DNA of 62,201 nt from the NCBI GenBank assembly GCA_016929905.1, contig JAFGHX010000130.1, forward strand, positions 1-62,201, given 5' to 3'. Shown piece after piece: positions 1 to 8,031 of the stretch (position 1 is its first letter; each line of letters begins with the position of its first letter). Under the pieces are notes generated by a model. That model made no database searches and was not told the DNA's origin. It saw nothing but the letters and a program-made list of their open reading frames with translations. A program made the translations under genes and the position numbers. The stretch comes from Kiritimatiellia bacterium. Lineage in GTDB: Bacteria > Verrucomicrobiota > Kiritimatiellia > JAFGHX01.

Positions 1-38
1 GGGAGGGGGCAAGACCGCTGCGGGTATTGCCCCCTCCC
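1..38. repeat. 12-bp inverted repeat (strong hairpin) at window edge
   Basis: Bases 1-12 (GGGAGGGGGCAA) pair perfectly with 27-38 (TTGCCCCCTCCC) around a 14-nt loop. It lies about 130 bp past the stop of the minus-strand dehydrogenase at 170, so it could end that transcript, but there is no T-tract in either direction. It may also be one end of a repeat cut by the window border. Confidence 0.5.
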
Positions 39-110
39 GGGCGCCTTGCCCAGCCCCAAAACCGCCTCGGCTAACGTTAGTGTATTTGCGCCGGGGAGCA
101 CTAAGTCTCC

Positions 111-129
111 GACAAAGATTACGACAAAG
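111..129. repeat. 19-bp dispersed repeat, copy 1
   Basis: GACAAAGATTACGACAAAG occurs here and, identically, at 42798-42816, where it forms one arm of a foldback element. The surrounding bases resemble the GATTACG-containing repeats near 1340, 31045 and 35030. It sits downstream of the dehydrogenase gene and codes for nothing recognisable. Confidence 0.6.
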
Positions 130-169
130 AGTTTCGGATTCTCTGGGTGCTATTCCGAACGGCGCGCCC

Positions 170-1219
170 CTACCACTCGTAGACGATCGTATTGTACTTC
201 CCCGGCTCGTCTCGAAGCCGGAAGTAGGCGTCGGGGGCTTCTTCGACGGGGGTCGGAGCTTCGGCAATGTCGTCCATGCAGATCTTGCCCTGCCGGATCT
301 GCTCCATCACCTGCAGCCGGTCGGCCACGCTCCGGTCCCCGGGTTTCAACACCAGCGCGCCTTCGGTGCCGCCGGTCAGTTGGCCTGGCCCCACATCGTG
401 GCGATGGGTATACGTGGCCTGGTACACGAGCCGCGGCCAGAAATGTGCGTTGCCGTGCAGCGCAGCCACAGGGTAATTCGTTCTCATCGCCGAGGCTGCC
501 GGCTTACGTAGAATCTCGTTGGCCAACTCGACACCCGGCTTGCTGCTCGAGGACTCGATCACGATGTCCGCACCATCGGGAACCAGCCGCCGGATCTGTT
601 CCCGGGCATCGCCGTCCTGAGGATTCACCGTCGCCGCCGCACCCCATTTCCGCGCTCGGGCCAGCCGCGCTTCCACCAGGTCCACCGCGATCACGCGCGC
701 GCCGTGATGGACGAGCCACAGCGCGTTGAACGCGCCGATCAGGCCCTGCCCGACAACCACCGCCGTCTCGCCCGCCGCCGGAAAGGCCATGCTCACACCA
801 CGCCACGCGATCGCCGCCACTTCCAGCGGGGTGTACGACCACGGATCCGCACCGTCCGGAAGCTTCAACACCGTCTGGGTCACATCACACACATGGTGGC
901 TCGCCTGCCCGCCCCACATGCTCGTCAAGCCCGGAACCGGGTTCCCGCCACGCCCGGTCACCAGATCGCCTTCCTTCCAACCCGTCAGTTCGGCCCCCAC
1001 CTCAATCACCCGGCCCACCCAGGAGTAGCCGGGAATCAGTGGAAACTTGCTCTTGGATTCCTGTATGCCACTCAGCACCCGCAGTTCCGTGCCCGGCGAT
1101 ACGAACGTGTAGATCGTTTCACACACGACTCCTTCAGCCCCACAGGCAGGCAGCGCTATCTCCCGGATTTCCACTTCGTTCGGATTCGTGAATACAATGG
1201 CGCGGGCTTCTTGGCTCAT
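170..1219 (-). CDS. Zinc-free MDR-family dehydrogenase, BchC/threonine-dehydrogenase-like
   Basis: A 349-residue cytoplasmic medium-chain dehydrogenase/reductase. The N-terminal GroES-like domain covers about residues 1-130. The nucleotide-binding fold carries GQGLIG at 157-162 and an acidic Asp180 at the end of the second strand, which favours NAD(H). Unusually, the catalytic-zinc Cys is replaced by the SPGTELR stretch (41-47), the usual GHE is replaced by PGYS (63-66), and the four structural-zinc cysteines are absent, so the enzyme probably works without zinc. Relatives with the SPGTE motif act on sugars or related polyols, but the substrate here is unknown. The start is ATG 1219 with AAAGGA about 9 nt upstream. 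It is divergent from the secreted-protein island, and the shared upstream region may control both. Confidence 0.85.
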   Translation of the reverse strand: MSQEARAIVFTNPNEVEIREIALPACGAEGVVCETIYTFVSPGTELRVLSGIQESKSKFPLIPGYSWVGRVIEVGAELTGWKEGDLVTGRGGNPVPGLTSMWGGQASHHVCDVTQTVLKLPDGADPWSYTPLEVAAIAWRGVSMAFPAAGETAVVVGQGLIGAFNALWLVHHGARVIAVDLVEARLARARKWGAAATVNPQDGDAREQIRRLVPDGADIVIESSSSKPGVELANEILRKPAASAMRTNYPVAALHGNAHFWPRLVYQATYTHRHDVGPGQLTGGTEGALVLKPGDRSVADRLQVMEQIRQGKICMDDIAEAPTPVEEAPDAYFRLRDEPGKYNTIVYEW

Positions 1220-1250
1220 GATGGGGATCCTTTCTCAACTCGTCGTCCGC

Positions 1251-1344
1251 AATCGTCGCGCGTAATCGCGCCCGTAATCATCGACCGATGCCCGTCGCTC
1301 GTTCACGGGCCGTTCGGACCGGACGACGATGACGCGCGACGATT
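1251..1344. repeat. Imperfect inverted repeat with GACGATTACG motif
   Basis: AATCGTCGCGCGTAATC (1251-1267) pairs with GATGACGCGCGACGATT (1328-1344) at 16 of 17 positions around a 60-bp centre. The CGACGATTACG core recurs in the inverted repeats at 31031 and 34970, so this looks like a member of a dispersed intergenic family. Confidence 0.55.
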
Positions 1345-1385
1345 ACGGTCGCTGCCCCAAGCGCACTCAGGCGACCTGCTAAATA

Positions 1386-1407
1386 CAATATATAGAGTCC
1401 TATATTG
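1386..1407. promoter_or_regulatory. AT-rich palindrome, candidate operator
   Basis: CAATATA (1386-1392) and TATATTG (1401-1407) form a perfect 7-bp inverted repeat with an 8-bp spacer. It is strikingly AT-rich for this genome and lies between the divergent start codons at 1219 and 1696. The geometry would suit a dimeric regulator, but no regulator gene is in the window. Confidence 0.45.
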
Positions 1408-1455
1408 CGCTGACTACATGCCACTCATTACCCCATAACCAACGCGCACCCCCCC

Positions 1456-1484
1456 TTGACGCTAGGGCTTTCCTGCTGTAATAT
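1456..1484 (+). promoter_or_regulatory. Sigma-70-like promoter for the secreted-enzyme island
   Basis: TTGACG (1456-1461), a 17-bp spacer and TAATAT (1479-1484), with TATAAT also at 1482-1487. This is the best promoter match before the 40-kb plus-strand island and has the same TTGACG -35 as the ilvB promoter. It predicts a leader of roughly 200 nt. Confidence 0.55.
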
Positions 1485-1570
1485 AATGTAATGTCCGTCG
1501 CCAATTCAATGGGATTTTAGCCATTCGGACGATAAATCAGGATCCTGTGGATCTGCGACTCCTTTCTTCG

Positions 1571-1608
1571 GCGGTCGGCAGCCCGCTGCACGCGGGCGGC
1601 GGGACCGC
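1571..1608 (+). promoter_or_regulatory. GC-rich leader hairpin
   Basis: Nested stems GCGGTC/GACCGC (outer) and GCCCGC/GCGGGC (inner, loop TGCAC) lie in the presumed untranslated leader of the 1696 gene. No T-run follows, so it is more likely a structural or stability element than a terminator. Confidence 0.35.
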
Positions 1609-1695
1609 AAGCCGCAACGATGCAAGCCTGGCTACCGCCCTGATTCGAACGCTAAACGCTGACAGCAACGCATTCATCAACGAGAAGGTTCTGTC

Positions 1696-3366
1696 ATGAC
1701 TGAAAGCTGTAACCTAGCCACGCGCCTCCTCGCTGCCGTCCTGTGGGGTGTCGTTCTGCTTGCCACCGCGCAATCTCCCGCCCCACTCCGCGTCGTCCGC
1801 GGCGGCGTGCGCAGCGCGCTGTACCCCGACAACTGGCAACCGGGCTACCGCGACGCCCAGGGCCGGTTCCTGCACGATTTCTCGTATGCCGGCTATCATC
1901 ACGGCGAGAAGCCGTTGCCGAGCGGGAACCACAGCCGGGTCTTCGACGTCAGCGCGCCGCCCTACCATGCGGACCGGACCGGCGCGACGGACGCGACGGC
2001 GGCGGTGCAGCAGGCGATCAAGGACGCGGGCGCGGCGGGCGGCGGGATCGTCTTTCTCCCGGCGGGTACGTACCGGCTGCTGGGCGGGCTTCGCCTCTAC
2101 GATTCGCGTGTTGTGCTGCGCGGTGCGGGCTCGGAGGGCGAGCAGGCGACACGGCTCCTGTTCGAGGACGGCGGCTCCGGATGGATGGACATTTACATCG
2201 GCGGCAAGCGGAAGGAAGGCGAGGCACGGCCACTTGGGCGTGACGGCCGGATCTTCGAGCAGTCGGTCACGCTGGACGACGTGTCGGGCCTGGCGCCGGG
2301 CGACGACATTGAGATTGGCTGGACGATCACGAAGGCCTGGATCGCCGAACACGGCATGGCGAAGTACTGGACGGCGCGGCGTCTGAACAGGCATCGCGGT
2401 TTCTTTCAGCGCGAAATCACGCGCGTGGAACCCGGCGCACGCCGGATCTGGTTCAAAGTCCCGCTGCGCTATCCCGTGCGGGTCCGGGACAAGGCGCTGG
2501 TCAAGAAGGTGACGGGCTATGTCGAAGAGTGCGGGGTCGAGCATCTGGCCGTCTGCAATGCCCGGCACAACGAAGAGGATGCGTGGACGCCGAAGCCCGG
2601 TTCCGGCGTGATCGGGTTGCGGACGGCAAAGAACTGCTGGGTCCGCGATGTGCGCAGCTTCGAGTCGCCCGCCTGCCCGCCGTTCCATCTGCGCTCCTGC
2701 GGCATTCACCCGTGCAGCAGCAAGACGATCACCGTCGCCGACTGTCACCTGGCCTGGCCGCAGAACCGGGGCGGAGCGGGGAATGGCTACTTGTTCTCGA
2801 TCTCCGGCTGCAACGAGGTCCTGGTCAGGGACTGCACGGGCCGGTATGGCCGGCACAACTTCAATTTCAATGCGCCGTTCGGCGACAGCGGCCACGTGCT
2901 TCTGCGCGTTCACTCCTCCGACGGCATGGGCTACGGCGGCTGGGCGCACCGCAAGGCGCACATCGAAGGCAAACGCGAGCCGTATACCGGGTATGCCAGC
3001 GACTTCCACCACTCGCTGGCTATCGCCTGCCTCATCGACGAAGCGGAGATTGACGACGAATGGCGGGCCCTGAACCGCACGAGCATGTCGGACAACGCGG
3101 GGCATACGTGCACACAGTGCGTGTTCTGGAACTGCCGGGGCAAGGCCCGGATCAGATCCTTTCAGTACGGCTGGGGCTACGTGATCGGGACGGAGGGGCT
3201 GAACGTGGAGACGAAAGGCACGTTCGGCTCCGCCGGCACGGAGCCGGCCGACTTCACCGAGCATATCGGCAGCGGCAGCCAACTCTCCGTCAAGTCGCTC
3301 TACGAGGACCAGCTTGCGCGGCGGCTGGCTGAGACAAGGCACCACGGACCAAGGGGGCAACCATGA
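1696..3366 (+). CDS. Secreted pectate-lyase-superfamily beta-helix protein
   Basis: A 556-residue exported protein. A signal peptide (hydrophobic core about residues 10-24, cleavage near A25) precedes a right-handed beta-helix. Residues about 84-150 carry the N-terminal cap typical of the pectate_lyase_3/GH28-like fold: an Asp-rich 'DRTGATDATAAVQQAI' helix followed by 'GGGIVFLPAGTYRL'. The rest shows short beta-helix rungs with many Asn and Gly residues. Likely role: lyase or hydrolase on a polyuronide or sulfated glycan; the specificity cannot be assigned. ATG 1696 follows a GAGAAGG ribosome site. The stop overlaps the start of the next gene by 4 bp (ATGA), so the two are translationally coupled. 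It lacks the repeat-encoded n-region found in eight neighbours. Confidence 0.8.
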   Translation: MTESCNLATRLLAAVLWGVVLLATAQSPAPLRVVRGGVRSALYPDNWQPGYRDAQGRFLHDFSYAGYHHGEKPLPSGNHSRVFDVSAPPYHADRTGATDATAAVQQAIKDAGAAGGGIVFLPAGTYRLLGGLRLYDSRVVLRGAGSEGEQATRLLFEDGGSGWMDIYIGGKRKEGEARPLGRDGRIFEQSVTLDDVSGLAPGDDIEIGWTITKAWIAEHGMAKYWTARRLNRHRGFFQREITRVEPGARRIWFKVPLRYPVRVRDKALVKKVTGYVEECGVEHLAVCNARHNEEDAWTPKPGSGVIGLRTAKNCWVRDVRSFESPACPPFHLRSCGIHPCSSKTITVADCHLAWPQNRGGAGNGYLFSISGCNEVLVRDCTGRYGRHNFNFNAPFGDSGHVLLRVHSSDGMGYGGWAHRKAHIEGKREPYTGYASDFHHSLAIACLIDEAEIDDEWRALNRTSMSDNAGHTCTQCVFWNCRGKARIRSFQYGWGYVIGTEGLNVETKGTFGSAGTEPADFTEHIGSGSQLSVKSLYEDQLARRLAETRHHGPRGQP

Positions 3367-5393
3367 TCATCCACTGCCACGCGCGTGCGCGATCGGACCG
3401 ATCAGTCGGATCGGACCGATCGGACCGATCCGTCCGAGTTGTCGGAACGGTCAGAGCTGTCCGGCCACTCCCGCACTTCCTGGCCGCCCTGCTTCTCGTG
3501 CCGGCAGGTATGCTCCCCTGCCCCATCCAGGCGGAGGCCGAAACCTACCACGTCAACGCCACACAGGGCGACGACGCGCAGCCCGGCTCGGCCGCCCAGC
3601 CGCTGCGCACCATCCAGCGCGCCGCGGACCTGATGGCGACCGGCGATGTCTGTGTCGTGCGGGCCGGAATCTACAGGGAAACGGTAACCCCGAAATGCGA
3701 CCATGTCACCTTCCGCGCGGCGCCGGGAGAGACGGTTGTGATCAGCGGCGCGGAGCCCATCACGGGCTGGACGCCGTATCGCGGGCACATCTACGTCGCG
3801 AATGCCGACCAACCTCTGAACCAGCTCTTCATGAACGGCAACCCGCTCACCCTCGCCCGGGATCCCAACACCGGCTATCACATCGTAGACGAATACGTGG
3901 ACAGCACGACGTTCAGAGACAAGGAGCTGTCGGCGGAAATCGACTGGACCGGTGCCATGGTCATCGGCAGAACGGTAAGCTGGAGCCTGGAAGCCAGACC
4001 CGTGGAGTCGTTTGACAAGGAAACCCGTACGGTCAAACTCCGTAACAAGCCCCATTATCGGCTGAAGGCCAAGTGGGGCTATTTCTTCAACAACACCCTG
4101 GCCGCACTGGACGCGCCGGGCGAATGGTATTATGACGCCGATACAAAGAAGGTGTACGTATGGACGCCCGCGGGGGACTCTCCTGCCGAGGCACGGATGG
4201 AAGGCTCCGTGCACAGGATGGGCTTTGACATCGCCGAGCGAGCCCACGTCACCGTAGAGGGCTTTGACATCCGTCACCCATACCAGGACGGCATACGCAT
4301 CTCCAACTCGTCGCACCTCACGATCAGGAACAACCGAATCTCGTACCCGGCCGGCGGCGGCATCGGATTCAAGGGCGGCTGGGCGCCCGAGGGCACGGCG
4401 CACCAGATCATCGGCAACACCATAGAAGGGGGTGTCTTTTACGGCATCAAGATCGCCGCGTCCAATTCCGTGGTGGCCAACAACCACGTGCTCGACACCG
4501 CGCTTACTCAGCGGATCGGGAAATACGGGCTGGGCGGCCAGCTCAGCGGCAAGGGCATCAATCTGGCGGGACCCAACAACCGAATAACGGACAACCGCAT
4601 CGACCGTACCGGATACGCAGGCATTTGCCTCTACGCAACGCGCGGCAGCCTCATTACGCGCAACCGGATCGAGCGTTCCTGCATGACCCTGGACGACGGC
4701 GGCGGCATCTATGTCGCCCATGCCGGTTCGGACGGCACGCGCATCGTGCAGAACATCGTGCTGAACTCGGTCGGGTCGACTGCCGGCAAAGACCCGTCCT
4801 ATACCGGCACGGAAGCCAACGGCATTTACCTGGACGACCAGGCGGACGGGATCACGGTCTGCGAGAACACCGTCGCGGACTGTGCCAACTACGGCGTGTT
4901 CCTCCACAACACACGCAACTGCCGGGTGGAACAGAACACGGTGTACAACAACCTGATCCAAGTGTACGTGGTGGAAAACACGGGCCAACCGTGGCGAATG
5001 GCCGGTAATGCCATCGTGGGCAACATCCTGTTCTGTACGTCCAAGAAACAGTATGTTGTGTACCCACGTTCAAACTATCCGGACCAGGACTTCGGCACAT
5101 GCGACAACAACCGCTGGTACGGTTGCGCCGCCGAAGCCGTTCAGTATCAGCTTGCAAAGAACAGAAAGACCTACACATTCGCGCAGTGGCAGAAAGAGGT
5201 CGGCCAGGACCCGCATTCCCGTTTCCGGTTGGTCGAGGGCAAACCCACACTTGTCTTCAACGATACGGACCGGCTGAAAACGGTGGACCTCGGTAATGTG
5301 CCCTATACGGATCTCGGCGGGAATCCCGTAGAGGGCAGCATTTCCCTGGAACCTTTTCGCTCAAGAATACTACTGATGGAGGAAGGGAAGTGA
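3363..5393 (+). CDS. Secreted right-handed beta-helix protein with repeat-encoded signal n-region
   Basis: 676 residues. Residues about 10-30 are Ser/Asp/Arg/Val repeats (SDRSDRSV type) encoded by a GATCGGACC-like array. The hydrophobic core 'FLAALLLVPAGML' and a cleavage site near 'IQAEA' follow. The mature start 'TYHVNATQGDDAQPGSAAQPLRTI' wording is typical of DUF1565/beta-helix proteins: residues 63-70 read YHVNATQG and are followed by the 'LRTIQRAADLM' helix. Parallel beta-helix rungs occupy about 290-560 (NNRISYPAGGG, NRIERS, DDGGGIYV). Likely a polysaccharide lyase or glycosidase acting outside the cytoplasm. It overlaps the upstream stop (ATGA) and its own stop overlaps the next start (GTGA), so three genes form one translational unit. 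Confidence 0.78.
   Translation: MIIHCHARARSDRSVGSDRSDRSVRVVGTVRAVRPLPHFLAALLLVPAGMLPCPIQAEAETYHVNATQGDDAQPGSAAQPLRTIQRAADLMATGDVCVVRAGIYRETVTPKCDHVTFRAAPGETVVISGAEPITGWTPYRGHIYVANADQPLNQLFMNGNPLTLARDPNTGYHIVDEYVDSTTFRDKELSAEIDWTGAMVIGRTVSWSLEARPVESFDKETRTVKLRNKPHYRLKAKWGYFFNNTLAALDAPGEWYYDADTKKVYVWTPAGDSPAEARMEGSVHRMGFDIAERAHVTVEGFDIRHPYQDGIRISNSSHLTIRNNRISYPAGGGIGFKGGWAPEGTAHQIIGNTIEGGVFYGIKIAASNSVVANNHVLDTALTQRIGKYGLGGQLSGKGINLAGPNNRITDNRIDRTGYAGICLYATRGSLITRNRIERSCMTLDDGGGIYVAHAGSDGTRIVQNIVLNSVGSTAGKDPSYTGTEANGIYLDDQADGITVCENTVADCANYGVFLHNTRNCRVEQNTVYNNLIQVYVVENTGQPWRMAGNAIVGNILFCTSKKQYVVYPRSNYPDQDFGTCDNNRWYGCAAEAVQYQLAKNRKTYTFAQWQKEVGQDPHSRFRLVEGKPTLVFNDTDRLKTVDLGNVPYTDLGGNPVEGSISLEPFRSRILLMEEGK
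3391..3464 (+). repeat. Signal-peptide repeat array 1 (GATCGGACC type)
   Basis: Tandem degenerate 9-bp units around GATCGGACC, starting 28 bp after the ATG of the 3363 gene. Read in this frame they give Ser-Asp-Arg repeats. It shares the GGATCGGACCGATC core with the arrays at 9174 and 36633. Confidence 0.8.
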
Positions 5394-7978
5394 GAAGCAG
5401 ATCACTCTGTCGTCTGACGGCCGCCCTGCGCGAGTACGCTCAGGCGAGTTTCGCCCGCAACCCAAGCAGGCCGGGCGTCCTCGCCCGGCCCGCCCTCGGC
5501 CGTGCGCGCCGGTGCGCGGCCGAGGACGACCACGCGACTCAGATACACGCGGGAGCGTGTATCTGGATCGGAAAGTCGTCTAACGTATTCCGAGAAGCGG
5601 CTCGTCAGGAGCCTCGCCCTTCTATGTGCAGCGCTCCCAGGCGCGACGAGGCGTGCCGCCGGATACCGGATACGCTGCCGTATTGGCGGCGGTGTGTACT
5701 TGGGACTGCGCTGGCCTGTGCGACTGTCGCCCGCGCCGTCGACGTGCCGCTCGAGCGCGGGGATCTGCCGGCCTACAAGGCCGAGCGCGGCCTGGTCATG
5801 AACAAGCCGCTGCGCATGGGGCCGCTCGCCGTCAACGCCAAAGAGCTGAAATGCGGCGAGAAGTTCGAGATCACCTTCGCGCTCGACGCCACCTACAACA
5901 ACCCGTTCGATCCGCGCGAGATCGCCGTCGACGGCGTGTTCGTTGGGTCGGACGGCAAACGGATCGACGTGCCCGGGTTCTTCTACTCACCGTTCACGAC
6001 GAACGAAGACGGCACGGAGACGGAAGTCCTGCGCCCCGAATGGAAGGTGCGGTTCACGCCGCGCCGCCCGGGCACGTACGCCTGGCAGGTGACGGCGCGC
6101 GACCGCGCCGGCGCGGTGCAGTCGGCCAAGGGTTCGCTGCGCTGCATGCCGGGCCAATACAACGGGTTCTGCCGCGTGGCCGCAAACCGGGCCGCGTTCG
6201 AGCACGACAACGGCACGCCGTACCACGCGATCGGGATCAACCTGCTCGGCGGCGGCTGGGTGAAAGTGAACGAGGCCCTGCCGGCCAAGCTGGCGTACGG
6301 CAAGATTCACAAGCTGAACACCCTCGCCGAGTTCGGGGGCACCTTCGCGCGGTTCCGGCTCGAGGGCGGCTACCACCCCGTCGAGCGGCCGCTCGACCTG
6401 AAGGCCGGGTTTCTCGGGCCCGGCTGGTACCACCAGCGCGTGTGCCACGGGGCGGACCGCGTTTTCGACTGCGCCACGCAGCTCAATATCCAGCTCATGC
6501 TCTGCATCTACGAAGGGATCGTGATCGGCGGGGGCGGCGGGAAGTGGTACCAGATGACCAACTGGTCCGTCAAGAGCAACGGCGGCCCGTGCGAGAGCGG
6601 CAGCGAATTCTGGACGAACGAGGAGGCACGCCGGCTCGTACGGCAAAAGCTCCGCTACCTCGTCGCACGTTGGGGCTGCAGTCCGAACCTGTTCGCCTGG
6701 GAATTCTTCAACGAGATCGGCGGGCCCATGCCCAAGATTGCCGCGTGGCACCGCGACATGGCACGCTATCTCCGCTCGATCGACCCGTACGCACACCCGG
6801 TCAGCACCTCATCGCACACCGAGGACGAGTCCCTCTGGGGGGCGCCGGAACTCGACTTCGCGCAGCAACACGTGTATGGCCGGCTCGATGTCGCGCAGAC
6901 TATGCATGACTACGCCGAATGGGCACGAGAGAAACTGGGCAAACCCGTCCTCTTCGGCGAGTTCGGGCCGCCCGGCGGGGCGTGGGACGCCGAAGGCGTC
7001 TCCGTGCACAACGCGATCTGGGGCGGGGCCCTGGGCGGCGGCTGCGGCGAGGCCGATTGGTACCTCGACTATCTCAGAAAGAACGATCTGTACCGGCACT
7101 ACAAGACGTTCGCCGACTGGCAAGCCGGCGTGCCGTGGAATCATCCGCGCATGCAGCCGCTGAGCATCACAAACGTGGTCACTGCCCCGGCCCGGACGGA
7201 CGGGCCGCCCGCCTATCAGGACCTGGTCTTCCACGGCGGTTCCAACAGGCGCGATGGGTTCGAAAAGGCGGCTGTCGCCCGTTTTCCGATCGACCCGAAG
7301 ACGCGGGAGGTCGGGGACATCGAGCATCTGCAGCCGTACCTGCACGGAATGCCGGCCCGCAAGACGAAGCCGGTATTCGTCCTCGACTGCGGAGCCCCCG
7401 CCAAGTTCCAGGTGCTCGTCACCGGCTCGGTCGGCGACTCGTCCAATGCCTTGAAGATCTATCTCGACGGCAAACTGGCCAGGAACGCGCCCTTCCCGGC
7501 CGCCAAGGGCGAGGGCAAAGACGCGAAAGGCCCGGACAAGTGGAACAACTGGACGGTCAGCTACGAAAAACCGCAAGTCGTTTCGGTCGACGTGCCGCCC
7601 GGCAAGCACGAGGTGATGGTCGAGGCGATCGGGAAGGACCGCCTCAATGTGTCCTACCGGATCAGCCGCTACGCAATCGGCCTGTCCCCCAGCCGCGTGC
7701 TGGGCCGGCAGACCGGGGACGGCGCCTGGCTCTGGATCCAGAGCATGAGCAGCCGCGCGGCGGACGTGATCGCGGGCATCCAAGATGCCGTCCCGCGCAA
7801 GATGCGCGGGACGTTGACGGGATTAAGCGATGGAGAATACCAGATCGAATGGTACGATTGTTGGCAAGGCAAGCCACTGGACAGCACGCAGGCCAGATGC
7901 ACGAGCGGCAGGCTCCCGATCGAATCCCCGCCGTTCGTGCGTGACGTGGCCGTGAAGGTCTGCAGGCCGCCGCGATAG
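5390..7978 (+). CDS. Secreted DUF5060 glycoside hydrolase (clan-A TIM barrel)
   Basis: 862 residues from GTG 5390, which overlaps the upstream stop (GTGA) and has GGAGG 8 nt before it. A typical signal peptide only begins around M79 (ATG 5624, AGGAG 11 nt upstream; core 'CVLGTALACATVARA'), so residues 1-78 look like an inserted repeat segment or a non-native extension. DUF5060 beta-sandwich about 145-260; then a catalytic barrel with 'EFFNEIGG' (acid/base Glu442) and 'LFGEFGP' (nucleophile Glu524), as in retaining clan GH-A enzymes; C-terminal beta domains from about 610. The role is endo- or exo-hydrolysis of a plant- or algal-type glycan; specificity is open. Which start is used is uncertain. 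Confidence 0.8.
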   Translation: MRSRSLCRLTAALREYAQASFARNPSRPGVLARPALGRARRCAAEDDHATQIHAGACIWIGKSSNVFREAARQEPRPSMCSAPRRDEACRRIPDTLPYWRRCVLGTALACATVARAVDVPLERGDLPAYKAERGLVMNKPLRMGPLAVNAKELKCGEKFEITFALDATYNNPFDPREIAVDGVFVGSDGKRIDVPGFFYSPFTTNEDGTETEVLRPEWKVRFTPRRPGTYAWQVTARDRAGAVQSAKGSLRCMPGQYNGFCRVAANRAAFEHDNGTPYHAIGINLLGGGWVKVNEALPAKLAYGKIHKLNTLAEFGGTFARFRLEGGYHPVERPLDLKAGFLGPGWYHQRVCHGADRVFDCATQLNIQLMLCIYEGIVIGGGGGKWYQMTNWSVKSNGGPCESGSEFWTNEEARRLVRQKLRYLVARWGCSPNLFAWEFFNEIGGPMPKIAAWHRDMARYLRSIDPYAHPVSTSSHTEDESLWGAPELDFAQQHVYGRLDVAQTMHDYAEWAREKLGKPVLFGEFGPPGGAWDAEGVSVHNAIWGGALGGGCGEADWYLDYLRKNDLYRHYKTFADWQAGVPWNHPRMQPLSITNVVTAPARTDGPPAYQDLVFHGGSNRRDGFEKAAVARFPIDPKTREVGDIEHLQPYLHGMPARKTKPVFVLDCGAPAKFQVLVTGSVGDSSNALKIYLDGKLARNAPFPAAKGEGKDAKGPDKWNNWTVSYEKPQVVSVDVPPGKHEVMVEAIGKDRLNVSYRISRYAIGLSPSRVLGRQTGDGAWLWIQSMSSRAADVIAGIQDAVPRKMRGTLTGLSDGEYQIEWYDCWQGKPLDSTQARCTSGRLPIESPPFVRDVAVKVCRPPR
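5394..5623 (+). repeat. Palindrome-rich repeat segment within the 5' end of the DUF5060 gene
   Basis: 230 bp between two possible starts, unlike signal-peptide coding sequence. It holds GCCGGGC/GCCCGGC (5471-5490) and a perfect 10-bp stem AGATACACGC/GCGTGTATCT (5541-5564, loop GGGA). The sequence CGGCCGAGGACGACC (from 5517) recurs at 8263 before the signal peptide of the decayed lyase gene. It reads through in frame, so either the element inserted without a shift or translation starts after it. Confidence 0.5.
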
Positions 7979-8031
7979 CGAGTTGTGAAACATTTCGCCC
8001 GAAAACCGGGTATAGAGGGAGGAAGAGGGCC

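Larger units (their letters stand above)
1220..1695. other. 476-bp divergent intergenic region
   Basis: The only long gene-free stretch in the window. From left to right it holds an imperfect inverted repeat (1251-1344), an AT-rich perfect palindrome (1386-1407), a sigma-70-like promoter pointing right (1456-1484) and a GC-rich hairpin in the presumed leader of the 1696 gene (1571-1608). No convincing small gene was seen. Confidence 0.7.
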
